The position numbers and the translations under genes were made by a program. Below are positions 1 through 11,979 of a DNA stretch of 64,000 nt, one piece after another. The DNA comes from Turritopsis dohrnii (taxonomy: Eukaryota > Cnidaria > Hydrozoa > Anthoathecata > Oceaniidae). Every line of letters begins with the position of its first letter. Positions within the stretch are counted from its first letter, which is position 1. The stretch covers positions 62,001-126,000 of the forward strand of contig BQMF02000033.1 of assembly GCA_027922465.2 (NCBI GenBank). The letters run 5' to 3'. The notes beneath the pieces were generated by a model, which was given only the letters and a program-made list of their open reading frames with translations, was not told where the DNA came from and ran no database searches.

Positions 1-788
1 TCAAAATAAAAAATGCAGCCAATTACGGCAACAAGTCAGCGGCATTGGTCTTATGATTTGCACGGTCTTCCTTTTACTTGAATATTACTGACCAGAAATG
101 AAAATGTGGTAAATACACTTTATAGCTCACGAAATATACGAAAATATATCATGGTCATGAGAGCAAGGAAAAAAGAAATAGAAACAAAAGAACTTTAAGT
201 GAGTAAGTGCGGTCCTAAAAAACCTTCGCTGTACATAGATAGATTAGATAGATAGAACGACACCGAAAGCAATTATATTTCGCTTACCGAAATCTAAAAA
301 TAACGATAACAATATAACATGCATAAGAAGACGACAATTCACAAAAAGGGGTTTTACACGTAAATATTCTAAAAGAATTTCGTGAAAAATGTTTCCTGAC
401 GAAAATTTTTCATTGTAAACAGCACAAACGTCATTAGTATTGAATAATTTAGTAATTGAAAACAAGGAGTGTAGTGACGTAATCATCCGAAATCATCCGA
501 ATCATTATCATCAAATTCATCTTTGCTGTCATTAGATCTGAGGGTTACTTAACAATGGCGGCATCCGTATATCGAAAAAGCAAGAAGCCCTGGGGACGAG
601 GTTGGGTTACTTAAGTTTTTTATGCATTTTTTGTTAAAATTGCCAGACTTGAAATAAAAACTACTTCTATACACATAAAGGATTACCTTAGATTTATGTA
701 TCTTTTGTTTTTCCTAAAGTATCATATTTTTTAATAGATTGTAATTTTTGTTTGCAACCCGCTGGACAAAAAGAGTTGCAGAAAAATG
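1..788. other. Noncoding AT-rich sequence
   Basis: No convincing exon, RNA gene or transposon terminus is visible. The open frames here are short, AT-driven and lack recognisable motifs or splice sites. Confidence 0.5.
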
Positions 789-1024
789 TGATAATTTCAT
801 TCGCTCATTCGATATTTTCATTTGATTATGCGACAAATTTAATCGATTATGTGACAAGCTCATTCGATTATGCGACGAATTCATTCGATTATGCGATAAA
901 CCTATTCGATAAACTTTTTCGATAAATTCATTCGATGCGATAAACTCATTCGATAAATCGATTCGATGGCGATAAACTCATTTGATAAAATATGAAAATA
1001 TCGAATGAGCGAATGAAATTATCA
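789..1024. mobile_element. Fold-back MITE with tandem ATTCGAT-type core
   Basis: A 33-bp arm at 789-821 recurs as its exact reverse complement at 992-1024. The interior is made of short repeats related to ATTCGATTATGCGA, repeated with variation about eight times. No coding capacity is present. The structure is that of a small non-autonomous inverted-repeat element. I could not define a target duplication, so the superfamily is open. Confidence 0.7.
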
Positions 1025-1796
1025 TATAAGGCAGCTATGGCGTTCCATACATAACATAGCATATATAAATAATTTCTGTTTTCCAGAGTGAAGATGAGGT
1101 TTGTGCTTGCTGATGTCAGTGAACATAGAAAAAAATTGAAAAATGGTCTGGGAAGCCGCTCATTATGATCTCTCGTTGAGATTATCTCACAACAAAATTA
1201 CTGACACTTTTTTCTCGATCTAATGATAATTTATTATCTTTAATGGGATTCCTGTGTCCAAAATGATATTTACAAATATGATAGAGCTCAAAAAGTTGTT
1301 TAACAAGTCTCTAACAAGTCTCTTTTCAGTATTTCATAATTATTTATAGTTTTAGAGATATTTATAATATTCTTATATTTAATTTATGCAATGCATAGTT
1401 ATGATGTAATAAGATAGTAGCTAACACTTCTCATTGCAATAACTTTAGATTATTACATCTTTGTAAGTTACTATGAAGTAAAGCTTCCACTCTGAGTTGA
1501 TTTATAGAAGAATGAAGTCATAATATTTACTAATTCTGAAGTTATACACACTAACTTCTTTTTAAGATTTATTTGCGAAGAATTGACGAACGCTAGAGAA
1601 AGAATGTAATTGGTTCTTTCTCTAATTTTTCTTTTGTTCTTTTTCATTCCGACCAAAGAATAAAGGCCGGTTACACGTGTTTTATTACTTGAACAAGTAA
1701 TAAGTCAGTTATAAAACAAGTCAGTTACAAGTCACATACGGAGCAGCGGTACAACGAAGTTAAAGGTAAGTCGCTTTTAAAAAAAGAGTTTAGACT
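1025..1796. other. Noncoding sequence
   Basis: Nothing supportable as a gene. Part of 1085-1260 resembles 8897-9100 weakly (shared GCTGATGTCAG and GATAATT..TATCTTTAA stretches), which suggests an old dispersed repeat. Confidence 0.4.
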
Positions 1797-1800
1797 TTAA

Positions 1801-2230
1801 GGTGGTACAACACAGAAAAATAATCCATTTAACAGATAGATTTGTAAAATTAGGCTTTAGATCCTGGTGTGTTGGACTTTATATCCAGATTTTTAGTGAA
1901 ATTTTACGAAACTCTTAAATATTCTCCATAATTTTTAGTTGAATTTGATATTTCCAAAAACTATCTGTTAAATGGTAAGTTAGCATGCCTTCCATAAGTT
2001 TGAGAAGTTTCAAACCATAATGTTGAGCCTAAGTTGAGTTATCGTGTTTTAAAATTTGGTCCAAAAATAGGGTTTTTCAGTTCTTTTCCCCCATTATGGA
2101 TTAGGTTTATTGAAAAAAAATTTTTTTCATGATTATTCTTCCTTCCATATTTAGTACATTCAAATTTTTGTAAACGATTTATGTTCAATAGCATATTTCA
2201 AAAAAATCCTTGAAAGTGTGTTGTACCACC
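1801..2230. mobile_element. 430-bp MITE with TTAA target duplication
   Basis: The element begins GGTGGTACAACACA and ends with the reverse complement, TGTGTTGTACCACC. It is flanked on both sides by TTAA (1797-1800 and 2231-2234). A TTAA duplication is the signature of piggyBac or Kolobok superfamilies. The interior has no coding capacity, so it must have been moved by a transposase encoded elsewhere. Confidence 0.8.
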
Positions 2231-2427
2231 TTAATGAAAAATATCTCAATTACGTTAAGCTAAATTACAAACGTTCTCCTTAATTGAATAAAAAGATCAA
2301 AATAAAAAAAGATTCGTTATTGCAGATGTAAATCTACCCGTATTCTCTCAACAAATGTTATTGTATTCCTGCGTAAGCAAGGAATACTTTGAAACCGTTC
2401 GTGTTTTTTTTTTTTTTTTTTTTTTTT

Positions 2428-3420
2428 CACTGTCCAAACCTAGACCAATTTTTGTCGATGGTAAATAGCCACTCAAATCATTAATGTTACCAACTTACAT
2501 TCTTTTTATGATTTAACAGTCTAAAATCACACTATATTCGTTGTATACAAGTACTTTGCTTGAAAAGACTCTAAAAGTGTAAAATATAAGCTCTAGTGAA
2601 AAGATTAACTAACATATGGCTAAATCGCAGATGCTAGGTAGAAATGTTGTTTCATGTGAGTCTTATGCAACGTTCTTAAGTTTTCCGTAGTTGTTTTAAA
2701 AATGGAAGCGAAGAAGCATGGGTAGATCTGTGAAAGTTTCTTTATTGAATATATGGATATAGAAGAGGTTGTAGTACAGCTGTAAAACTTAAAAGAATCA
2801 AGAACATTTATGATCCAAGCTGATAATCTACGTGAAACTAATATTCTTAGTAGTCATTCTTGACAAATAAGCAGTTCTTGATGCTTCAAAACAGATATGA
2901 ACGACTACCAATAGGGTATGTTTATATCGATTTAATGCGTAAGGTTTCTATTAGTCTTTCTAAATGTAATACAATTTTTTAATTCATGTTCCTAGATAAA
3001 CTACCCTGTTTTTATAAAGCTCTGGAATCTTGAAGCACAGCTTATCTTCCTCATCAGCTTATACCCATTTTATTAATCAATAGATGACCACTTTTTTAAT
3101 TGACTAGTCGAATTTAAAATATTGTATGATTCTAAAATTTGAATACTATCATGCTGACGATAAAAAGGAAACACAGATATTTTTATTATTTCGCAAGGCC
3201 AAGTAAAAGTTTTTATTATGAAGTTCAGGTACAAACAACATAAAGATTTTCATACTGTATAGTTTTAAAAGGAGTATTTTGAAACGTCCACGGAAGAGTG
3301 TTCTCTAATGGATTTTTAAACTGACGGTGTTCCTTTTTCAGCTTGATCTCCGGCAAAATTTTTCAAAGTCTCTTAACTTTTATGATGCTCTCGGGAATGT
3401 AATTAAATGAATTCGAAGTT
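2428..3420. repeat. 993-bp direct duplication, copy A
   Basis: This segment recurs at 4017-5009 at a constant offset of 1589 bp with only a few scattered differences. It follows a long T tract, as copy B does. It lacks TG..CA ends and contains no open frame, so it looks like a recent tandem duplication of a noncoding repeat rather than an LTR. Confidence 0.85.
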
Positions 3421-3479
3421 ATTACTAATTACGCCACAGATTTTCCCTTCAAAACTTAATGTGACATAGTTTTCATTAC

Positions 3480-4005
3480 TTAATTACTTTTTGAAGATGC
3501 TTTAGGGAATATCACTATGAATAAAAAACTTTTTGAAAAAATCTCTAATTGATGCAAAACAGTGCAGTTTATATTAAATAACAAATATTACTTCTTTCAC
3601 AGCTACAAGATAAACTGTAAAACACAAAGAACATCATACCACATTATGCATATTGTTTTAAACCGTGAACAAACATTCACCTTTTAAAGCACAGATTATT
3701 CTTAACGCGATAATCTTTTAATTAGTTAATTGCTTCTTGAAGATGCTTTAGGGAGTGCAACTTTGAATGGAAATCTTTTTAAAAAAATCTCTAAATTGAT
3801 GCAAGACTGAAGTTTTATATGAAACCACAAAGTTTAATAGTTATCGTAGCTAAAAGGTAAAATGTAAAATACTGCAAACATCATTCCGCATTATGCATAT
3901 GGTTTTAAAGCGTGAACTAACACTCATTTCTCTCTGAAAAGGTTCCAGAAAGTCTTACAGTCATCCGCAGGAATACTTCTGCCCGGTAGGGCATCTTGTT
4001 TGTTT
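3480..4005. repeat. Two diverged copies of a ~240-280 bp repeat
   Basis: Units starting near 3490 and 3728 share TTGAAGATGCTTTAGGGA, an AATCTCTAA.TTGATGCAA block and ATTATGCATAT. A third copy lies at 5855-6125. The second and third copies end in the same GCAGGAATACTTCTGCCCGG block followed by T tracts. Confidence 0.7.
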
Positions 4006-4016
4006 TTTTTTTTTTT

Positions 4017-5009
4017 CACTGTCCAAACCTAGACCAATTTTTGTCGATGGGAAATAGCCACTCAAATCATTAATGTTACCAACTTACATTCTTTTTATGA
4101 TTTAACAGTCTAAACTCACACTATATTCATTGTATACAAGTACTTTGCTTGAAAAGACTCTAAAAGTGTAAAATATAAGCTCTAGTGAAAGGAATAACTA
4201 ACATATGGCTAAATCGCAGATGCCAGGTAGAAATGTTGTTTCATGTGAGTCTTATGCAACGTTCTTAAGTTTTCCATAGTTGTTTTAAAAATGGAAGCGA
4301 AGAAGCATGCGTAGATCTGTGAAAGTTTCTTTATTGAATATATGGATATAGAAGAGGTTGTAGTACAGCTGTAAAACTTAAAAGAATCAAGAACATTTAT
4401 GATCCAAGCTGATAATCTACGTGAAACTAATATTCTTAGTAGTCATTCTTGACAAATAAGCAGTTCTTGATGCTTCAAAACAGATATGAACGACTACCAA
4501 TAGGGTATGTTTATATCGATTTAATGCGTAAGGTTTCTATTAGTCTTTCTAAATGTAATACAATTTTTTAATTCATGTTCCTAGATAAGCTACCCTGTTT
4601 TTATAAAGCTCTGGAATCTTGAAGCACAGCTTATCTTCCTCATCAGCTTATACCTATTTTATTAATCAATAGATGACCACTTTTTTAATTGACTAGTCAA
4701 ATTTAAAATATTGTATGATTTTAAAATTTGTATACTATCAAGCTGACGATAAAAAGGAAACACAGATATTTTTATTATTTCGCAAGGCCAAGTAAAAGTT
4801 TTTATTATGAAGTTCAGGTACAAACAACATAAAGATTTTCATACTGTATAGTTTTAAAAGTAGTATTTTGAAACGTCCACGGAAGAGTGTTCTCTAATGG
4901 ATTTTTAAACTGACGGTGTTCCTTTTTAAGCTTGATCTCCGGCAAAATTTTTCAAAGTCTCTTAACTTTTATGACGCTCTCGGGAATGTAATTAAATGAA
5001 TTCGAAGTT
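4017..5009. repeat. 993-bp direct duplication, copy B
   Basis: Near-identical partner of 2428-3420. The 596 bp between the copies is filled with the older repeat units. The high identity points to a recent event. Confidence 0.85.
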
Positions 5010-5854
5010 TAAGCACAGACTTTTCTTGACGCGAAAAACTTTTTATTACTTGACAATAGCCAGATGGCGGAAAACGGTAGCAGCAATTTTACTTAAAGTT
5101 ATGAAAAGTTACTACAAAATTCTTTGAGGCTTGTGTTTTTTTACATTTCACTGGTGGAAAACAGGCATAAACGATAAATTTGTTAAAATTATTAGTTAGT
5201 GTAAAAAGGGTCTAATCATAAACCACCAGAAATAAATTTATTAAAGACAAAAGAATTATACAGGCGTGATATGAACTGTATATGATTTTTTTATAAGAAT
5301 TTTTTGTAAGACTATGTGTAGAAAAAAAACACGCGTTTCGAAAAAAAACATATGTTTTTAATTATAATTTCATGAAACCAAAAATGAATTCAAACTAATA
5401 ACTGCCTTTTCGAACTAGATCTTTGAAAGCCTTAATACAGAAACATATAGTGTATAGTTAGCTAACAACTGAGGTAATATGAAATTTTGAACTGATAAGC
5501 TTTACCTTCAAGAAAAGCAAAATATCAAGTATTTTCAGTTAGCGTAATGAACTAAAAGTCCCATTTTTATGTAGGGCTATTTGATAAGAATTCATTCTTT
5601 CATGGATTAAGCTACAAAATACCAAATTATGTACTTTTGAAACAAAACGCAATCTACTTTTAAATGTTTGTTACAGAAAAGCTTCCAAAATTCAAAGGCT
5701 GCGTTCCTTCATTAAAACTTACATTGCGTTATTAGTAGAGTCTCGCAGACTCTAAATCATAGACTAATTGCCATTTCGTCCGGTGTAGGAGGAGGAGTAG
5801 TAGGAGTAGGAGTCCGCGGGTGTTTTAATACGGTATTCGCTATCGCTACTACCG
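5010..5854. other. Noncoding sequence
   Basis: No gene or terminus recognised. A short GGAGGAGTAGTAGGAGTAGGAG microsatellite lies near 5788-5812. Confidence 0.4.
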
Positions 5855-6125
5855 TAATAACTTCTTGAAGATTCTTTAGGGAATACAACTTTGAATTAAA
5901 ATATTTTTCAAAAAATCTCTAAATTGAAGCAAGACTGAAGTTTTATATGAGACAACAAACTTTAATTGTTATCGTTGTTAAAAGGTAAAATGTAAAATAC
6001 CGCAACATCATTCTGCATTATGCATATCTTTTTAAAGCGTGAACTAATATCAGTTCTTTCTGAAATTTTTCTAGAAAGTCTTCCAGTCATCTGCAGGAAT
6101 ACTTCTGCCCGGTAGGGCATCTTGT
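5855..6125. repeat. Third copy of the ~270 bp dispersed repeat
   Basis: Aligns along its length with 3722-4005, including the terminal GCAGGAATACTTCTGCCCGG block and the following T tract. Confidence 0.7.
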
Positions 6126-6138
6126 TTTTTTTCCTTAG

Positions 6139-6324
6139 ATGTCGAATCCTGAATATGAAATTTTCGTTGTACCAGATTTTGCAGAGACAAGAGTCGTCAG
6201 TATACTGCCTGATGATATGGTGTTAGATACTGCTACTGGCGTTAATCACCAAAATTTGGCGATTACCATTAAACAAACAATCAACGACATCAGAATTGTT
6301 ATTGCTAAACAAACTGATTGTTAG
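6139..6324 (+). CDS. Possible terminal exon, unknown protein
   Basis: A 61-residue frame starts at ATG directly after a pyrimidine tract and AG (an acceptor-like context) and ends at TAG. Codon use looks more coding-like than the flanks, and the peptide is not low-complexity. I recognise no domain. It could be the last exon of an unseen gene or a chance frame next to the dispersed repeat ending at 6125. Confidence 0.3.
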   Translation: MSNPEYEIFVVPDFAETRVVSILPDDMVLDTATGVNHQNLAITIKQTINDIRIVIAKQTDC

Positions 6325-6846
6325 ATTTTTATTTTTTTTATTATATTTCATTGTATTTTGTTATATTCTATTATATTTTGTTATATTTTGTAAAAAATAC
6401 AAAAAAATCGCCAAGTGTTCATCTTTGCACCTTTTTGTTAGCTACAGAAAAAAATTTCGGGTATTTTGGTTTGGCGCCAGGGAAAGATTTTTGTACATTT
6501 GATGTATGATGTATTAGGGGGTGATCACATGAGGCGGGCTGATAAAGTTTTATGATCACATGGAAAAGTATCATCCCGTTTAACCGGGCTGAAGAATTGA
6601 TCACGTGATGTTTGTTATATTTGTTCAGCTTCACGCATGCGCCGTGTATGCAATTTTATCCCGGTAAAGGGGGCCAGCCCGGTTGTAAGCCATCACATGA
6701 GAAATTCGTCTACGCCAGTTCCCCTGCCAGGATGGTTAGTCTCTCTCTCTCCATCCTTTCGATTGTCTTCACTATTCAGTTTAAAGAGAAACTTCAAAAG
6801 CAAAAGCCGGACATTTGGAAAGTAATATCTTTTCGATTATCAATGT

Positions 6847-8098
6847 TACGGTGGCCGAGAAGGATCAGAAAAATCCCATTTTTTAAAAAAAAAATTGTAA
6901 TTCTCAGGTCAAACGTTGCTTTTTGGGGGAGAATGTTTTTGTGAAGGAGAACATATCAGAGTTTTAGGTGGAATATTCAGGGTTTTTCTAATGGGAGAAT
7001 CTTTGATTTTATAATTTCAAATGTTAGGCGTATTCACTTGCTAGGAACGCAAAAATTGGTACAAATAATAATTGAATTTTATGGTGGTACTTTGACTGAT
7101 CACGTTACTGTAATCACTCGTAGTAGCTACAAAACAGTTTAGGGAAAGGTCTATTATAACAAAAATCAAACACATATAGGGATATATGGAAGGGAAAAAT
7201 AATACAAAGTCGACATGGAATGTCTATGTCTATTCTATTCAATAACAATGAAAAGAAAAATCAAACGATTCAGTTGAGTAATAGCACACTGCAACTGCTC
7301 TCAAATCAGTACTCTGATCGTCTGATATAATGACTATTCCAATGTTGTAGACAAGATGTAAGCTCGTTACGGATCTAATCACCAAAACAGAACCATGTAA
7401 GAGATTTATGAATATGATTACCAGTATCATACAATTTTTTATTTTATTTATTTCTTTATTTAGAGTTGGTTTTATATAGTAACAATATATACAAATTGAC
7501 ATAAAGTACTAACTCACACCAACTAAATAAAAGGATAAAAATTCTATTTACAAATAATGTTGAAATATATAAACCATAAAGTAATTAATAACTATCCTAA
7601 GAATTTATTCATTCGTTGGAATCCTACATGTGAGCAACACAGAGTTTACAACTACAGTAAATTTGGGACGCAGAGAGAGCTGAGCGGAAGTCTGGCAGAC
7701 TAGCAATTAGCTTCACCTCGGATGGTAGGTGGTTCCATGCTAAACTTCCTCGCATCACAAAGGAGTTCAATCCTATGGTTCTATTCGTATAAGGAACCTT
7801 TAATGTATGGCCTTGTCTGAGACAATATCTCATAAATTTTGTCTCAAATATGCCCCACATCAGCGGCGGTTCTCAAGTTCTCATCAACTAGTTCCCTAAA
7901 GAAAGACATCAAATAGTTGGTTGTGTTTTTTCTCAAAAACGACCACCGACTTTCTATACACTGCTTAGTACATAGAAATACGCTTTTGTATTTCTATGGT
8001 TAGTATGAGAGGATGCACTTAGAAATGCATTTTCATCTTTTCAATTTTTCAAAGATGCTTCCTCAAAAAGTCATTTTTGACCCTTCTCGGTCGCCGTA
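6847..8098. mobile_element. DNA-transposon-like element with TACGG termini
   Basis: Inverted termini match the consensus TACGGYGRCCGAGAAGG (6847-6863, and its reverse complement at 8082-8098). The interior includes the LINE 3' fragment described separately but no transposase. It is either a non-autonomous element or the shell of one into which the LINE fragment was inserted. No clean target duplication was seen. Confidence 0.55.
7240..7860 (-). pseudogene. 3' end of a LINE (CR1/L2-like) retrotransposon
   Basis: The minus-strand frame 7860-7624 contains the motif GSLAWNHLPSEVK followed by LPDFRSALS and a terminal C-x-C-x2-C (CSCKLC). This is the typical C-terminus of CR1/L2/Jockey-type LINE polyproteins, after the reverse transcriptase. 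Everything upstream (endonuclease, RT) is missing, as expected of 5'-truncated LINE copies. The AT-rich stretch 7240-7620 would be its 3' UTR. The match rests on motif recognition only. Confidence 0.6.
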
Positions 8099-8189
8099 CA
8101 TTATTCTTGATTGTAGGCTAGTTTTTCAATAATGCGAAAATGGCGGAAATTGTTCAAGCCTAATGGCTTCTAGCTTGTTCTTACATTAT

Positions 8190-8330
8190 AGTGACACGAA
8201 ACGAATTCAATTTATACAGAAAAACCCACCCAGGGTGTGGAAAAAATGGGGGCGAGACCACAAGGGATTCGTCCCCCGTCAAAAAAAAATCCAAAAAAAA
8301 AAATCCAAAAAAAAAATATATGTACCGAAA
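8190..8330 (+). pseudogene. Decayed exon related to the terminal exon at 16076-16302
   Basis: After an acceptor-like ACATTATAG, the + strand reads a basic peptide containing VWKKWGRDHKGF followed by a lysine-rich tail. The intact minus-strand exon at 16302-16076 starts after ACATTGTAG and reads AWKRFGGRDHPKF followed by a lysine-rich tail. DNA similarity also covers the preceding ..GAATT..GAAAAACCCA.CC block. This copy runs into A-tracts and lacks the rest of the exon. It appears to be a degenerate paralogue in opposite orientation. Confidence 0.5.
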
Positions 8331-8395
8331 TATTCCGGGTTAAACACCCAGTATTTTGTTGAAAATGTTCATTTTAGTTAGTTTAGTTTTTATAT

Positions 8396-8686
8396 GGTAT
8401 GGAACTACCATACATAGAGCTCAAGCTTTTTCATTAAAGTTAATTTTCTGCGTTTTGGAAAACATCTTTGGCTGGTAGAAGTCTAAATAGCTGCTCCTGT
8501 GAATGGTTGATTAATGCCCATTGCCTATTAATAAGGATTTTTAAGAATTTTGTTTTTGCTTAGATCGATTCTGTTACACAAGGTGTAAAAATTCCTCTTT
8601 CTAATTAACTATAGAGCTTCTACTAACAAGACATACATAGGGTATTTAATCAGTTATTCACGGTCAGTGTATGGTAGTTCCATACC
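8396..8686. mobile_element. 291-bp MITE with palindromic termini
   Basis: GGTATGGAACTACCATACA at 8396-8414 recurs as the exact reverse complement at 8668-8686. Each arm is itself a small palindrome (GTATGG/CCATAC). There is no coding capacity. The target duplication is unclear, perhaps AT. Confidence 0.7.
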
Positions 8687-9366
8687 ATCGTTGTATATGT
8701 TAATATTTGTTGTTTTTAGTTGGAATAAAAGTTGTTACATACTTCCTTTGATCTTTATTTCACTATCCTGTAGCCTGTTTTGTGAAATGACATTACAGGT
8801 TATGGTTTAAGAGAAAACTTCTTTGTCAGTTTGAGAGATTACTATTCCTAAAAGTTAGTCATTTAGTTTATTGAGGAGCTTATTGTCTGTGTGTTAAAGA
8901 TAATGAATGGAATATGCTGATGTCAGCAGAAATAAGACAATTGAGAAATTGGCTGGGAACGTGCAGCTGTTTATTAATAACAAATCGAACTGTAATTAAA
9001 TAAATCACATCTTCTTTCCTAACTAACAAAATTGATTAACTGCTCACACAAACAATCAATGATAATTCGTTATCTTTAACTTATATTTATTCAGATTCTT
9101 TAGATTTATAGTAATGAGGTCAACTTGGTAGTATCCTATCAATAACCGTATCTGCTGTAGTCTAGATAGCGTTGTCAGGTAATTGTAAATGAAAGTTTAG
9201 TTCGATGATATATTGTCGGCTGCACATTTCGGATTTTAAATTCAACCTTAACTTTATTTATTTATTTTTTTAGATTCTTTGGTATCTCTTACGAATAATA
9301 TGTCATCAATTTTTAAATATTCACTTTTCGGAAGATCCAATAATTCCAACTGCATGCGTACGTAGA

Positions 9367-9590
9367 TGCAATGCACTCGCTACCGAGAATTATTATTTCC
9401 AAGAATAATGGACTAAACCATAAAACAAAATTGGACTGTTAACGAAGTCATATCACTGTTATCATTGCACAACTACGTTCAAAGATGCAACGTACTCGCT
9501 ATTCACCGAGAATTATTATTTCCAAGTATAAATGGATTAAACCATCGAAACGCATTCGAGGACTGTTAACGAAGTCAATATACACTTTTC
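9367..9590. repeat. Two-copy tandem duplication, ~118-bp period
   Basis: The blocks beginning GATGCAA(T/C)G(C/T)ACTCGCTA at 9367 and 9485 share CCGAGAATTATTATTTCCAAG and GGACTGTTAACGAAGTCA. The second copy is slightly longer. It ends just before the Helitron at 9616. Confidence 0.65.
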
Positions 9591-9615
9591 CAAAAGTGAT
9601 TAAAGATAACCTTTA

Positions 9616-10701
9616 TCTATATATTAATAGCCGATTCTCTGTCTGTCTGTATGTCTGTTTGTTTGTTTGTTTGTAAGTCACGCAAAATGGTAGATTTAGT
9701 TGTGAGCGAAATTATTTCTTTTTTTGTGTGCGATGTGAGTTCGAAGCAAATACATTGCAACCCCAATCGAACGTGACTTTTTTTGGCTGATGAACTAATA
9801 GGAATAACGTTTTGTTTTTATCATTATTGTTAGTTTTATATTCTACATTGACTAGGCTTTGAAAACAGTACATCAACTAAATACAAAGTCACTAACTGAT
9901 TAGATATTTTGGACAAAAAGCAGCAGAATGTGGCAGCTTATGTTCGGTTCTTGCCTTACTGTCTGAGACGGGTGAACTTTTTTTTTGAGCAATCAAAATG
10001 TTTAAAAACCAATAGGTAAAAAAAGAGTATCATATCAAAACAAAATGTTTTTTTTGTTTTTTTTTTTGCTTTTCTTTTAATAAATTAATTTCTTCTTTTA
10101 ATTGTTAAGCGTTCTGATCGAACGTTTTTTTATTCTATTTATTCATTTAGCACGTGCCTTTTTTCTCTCCACCGTGTGAACTTTTTAAGAAGAGAAACCA
10201 TTTTCCCCCTGTTTGATAGCACCCATGTTAGAGTGCGTAACGTTTTTAAAACAAAAGCTAATAAAAATTTTTTTCTCTCTACGTTTTGAGTGCATTGTTG
10301 TACTGATCAACTGATTGTTTTAAAAAATACTGATTGTTTTAAAAAATAAATAACACATGAAATTTGGGTTTTTTTGGAACCACAAACTGATATTTGATAT
10401 TTGATTTCGAATCTGTCTCTTGGATAACTGACGTTTTTTTCGGGTCAGCGATACAGGCGATGGGGTCACAAAAAATTTGGGTCTAATTTTTTTGGAAGGG
10501 GTCTGTGACGTCATCAAAATCTTTGAAGTATGATATCTCTGTAACGGTTGATCGTAGAGAACGATCCCATACATTTTTTAAATCAGTTTTTCGAGCTCTA
10601 CAACATGGTATCACTTTCGGTTGCCAATTCCTTAATTTTATTTTTCGTGAAGTCAACGCATGCTGAACATGGGCGGCGAGCGACGCCGCCTTGGCGGCTA
10701 G
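9616..10701 (+). mobile_element. Non-autonomous Helitron (1086 bp)
   Basis: It begins TCTATATATTAATAGCCG after an A and ends with a perfect GGCGGCG-AGCGA-CGCCGCC hairpin (10672-10690), then TTGGCGG and CTAG (10698-10701) before a T. This is the Helitron layout: 5' TC, 3' hairpin plus CTRR, and A/T insertion without duplication. Both ends match the autonomous Helitron at 55518-62145, including the TCTGT repeats and GTAAGTCACGCAAAATGGTAG just inside the 5' end. No Rep or helicase sequence is present. Confidence 0.9.
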
Positions 10702-10740
10702 TTTGGTTTATTTATCTATTTATTTGTTTGTTTGTTTATG

Positions 10741-11110
10741 CTATCTTAGGATACTTTTTTGGTGCAGTATTGTCAACAGTTTTCCATGAGAATTTATGTT
10801 CCTGCTGATCATTCTATGACATTTTTTGCTTATCCTTATAGTCGGCATTTTCGAAAACGTTTTACCCTGTTGAATTAGTGTCGAACAGAAATTTTGAATA
10901 CTTATAGCGTGTTTATTAAAAAATATCTGCGAAAGAGTGCATTCTACACACAATTTCACTAAGAATGCTCTCCGTCACAGTGATTTTTTGACGATTTTGC
11001 GCACTGGGTTACAGATCTGATTAATGGAGTGTCATCTCATTACTTGGTTTTGTCAGCTTAGTTTCCAATTCCAAACTTAGTTTGAAGTTCGATGATGTAT
11101 GAAATGGCTG
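10741..11110 (+). pseudogene. Decayed exon, inverted relative of 15505-15805
   Basis: The segment from about 10857 matches the reverse complement of 15505-15805, including ATATCTGCGAA.GAGTGCATT and AAGAATGCTCTCCGTCACAG. In the 15.6-kb copy this reads as an open peptide. Here frameshifts and deletions break it. It is a remnant of an unidentified transposon-type gene. Confidence 0.5.
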
Positions 11111-11173
11111 TTTAAATATCGTAGCAAATATTTAATACACTTTTGTATTACAAAATAAGTAATATAAGATAAA

Positions 11174-11447
11174 CTAGCCGCCAAAGAGGCGTCGCTCGCC
11201 GCCCATGTCCACCTGCTCTGTATCACAGTATCAATAAACTAACAAAAATAATAAAAACGAAACGTTATTCCTATTAGTTCATCAGCCAAAAAAAGTCACC
11301 TTCGATTGGGGTTGCAATGTATTTGCTTTGAACTCACGTCACACACAAAAAGGAAATAATTTTGCTCACAACTCAATCTACCATTTTGCAGGACTTACAA
11401 ACAAACAAACAAACAAACAAACAGAGAATCGGCTATTAATATATATA
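11174..11447 (-). mobile_element. Short internally deleted Helitron copy
   Basis: Read on the minus strand it starts near 11447 with TATATATTAATAGCCGATTC, continues through the same TTGT-rich and GTAAGTC..GCAAAATGGTAG stretch as 9616-10701, and ends with an imperfect hairpin and CTAG (11174-11177). It is an inverted, shortened sibling of the copy at 9616. The 5' TC is not preserved, so that edge is approximate. Confidence 0.75.
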
Positions 11448-11979
11448 TGCTCACAAATGTTTTAACAATGACACAACGCAGGCTGAACATGAGTGGCGAG
11501 TGTCATTTTTCGACACCATTTACGAGACGTCATTTTCAGAATTAAAACCCGTAAAAACTTTTTACACGGGATACTAGTTTCAATTGTAATACAGAAAACC
11601 TAATTATGCTATAAGAATATTGAAATAAGCAACAACAAAAGAAAAGAAAAGAAAAGTTAAATTCAAGTACGCATTTATCCTAAAAGCAATAACTGAGAAC
11701 AAAAATTTAACCAGAAGATTAAGTCACAAATAAAATCATAATGCCAAAATTATATATACCCAGGCATAGTATGTAAACGATTACCATAACACAAAATAAT
11801 GCATAAACATGATAAAATACAAACTTAAGAAAAATCCAACCAATAACGCTTATTTTTTGTAGGACAGCTTCATTGCACAATCATAATTAATGATCTTCTT
11901 AAATACATAATCCATTCTTCTCTTAACTAACCCTCTCAACATTATAATTTAACCCATCATGTGCTTCATTTCTATTTCA

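Noticed and set aside
2428..5009. Direct repeats read as LTRs of a small retrotransposon
   Set aside because: No TG..CA ends, no primer-binding site or polypurine tract, no flanking duplication, and the interior is older repeat sequence.
6510..6700. Palindromic TGATCACATG blocks as a complete MITE
   Set aside because: Several short inverted matches occur but no consistent pair of terminal arms or flanking duplication could be defined.
11398..11421. CRISPR-like short repeats
   Set aside because: Simple AAAC microsatellite (the Helitron TTTG tract on the other strand); no spacers.
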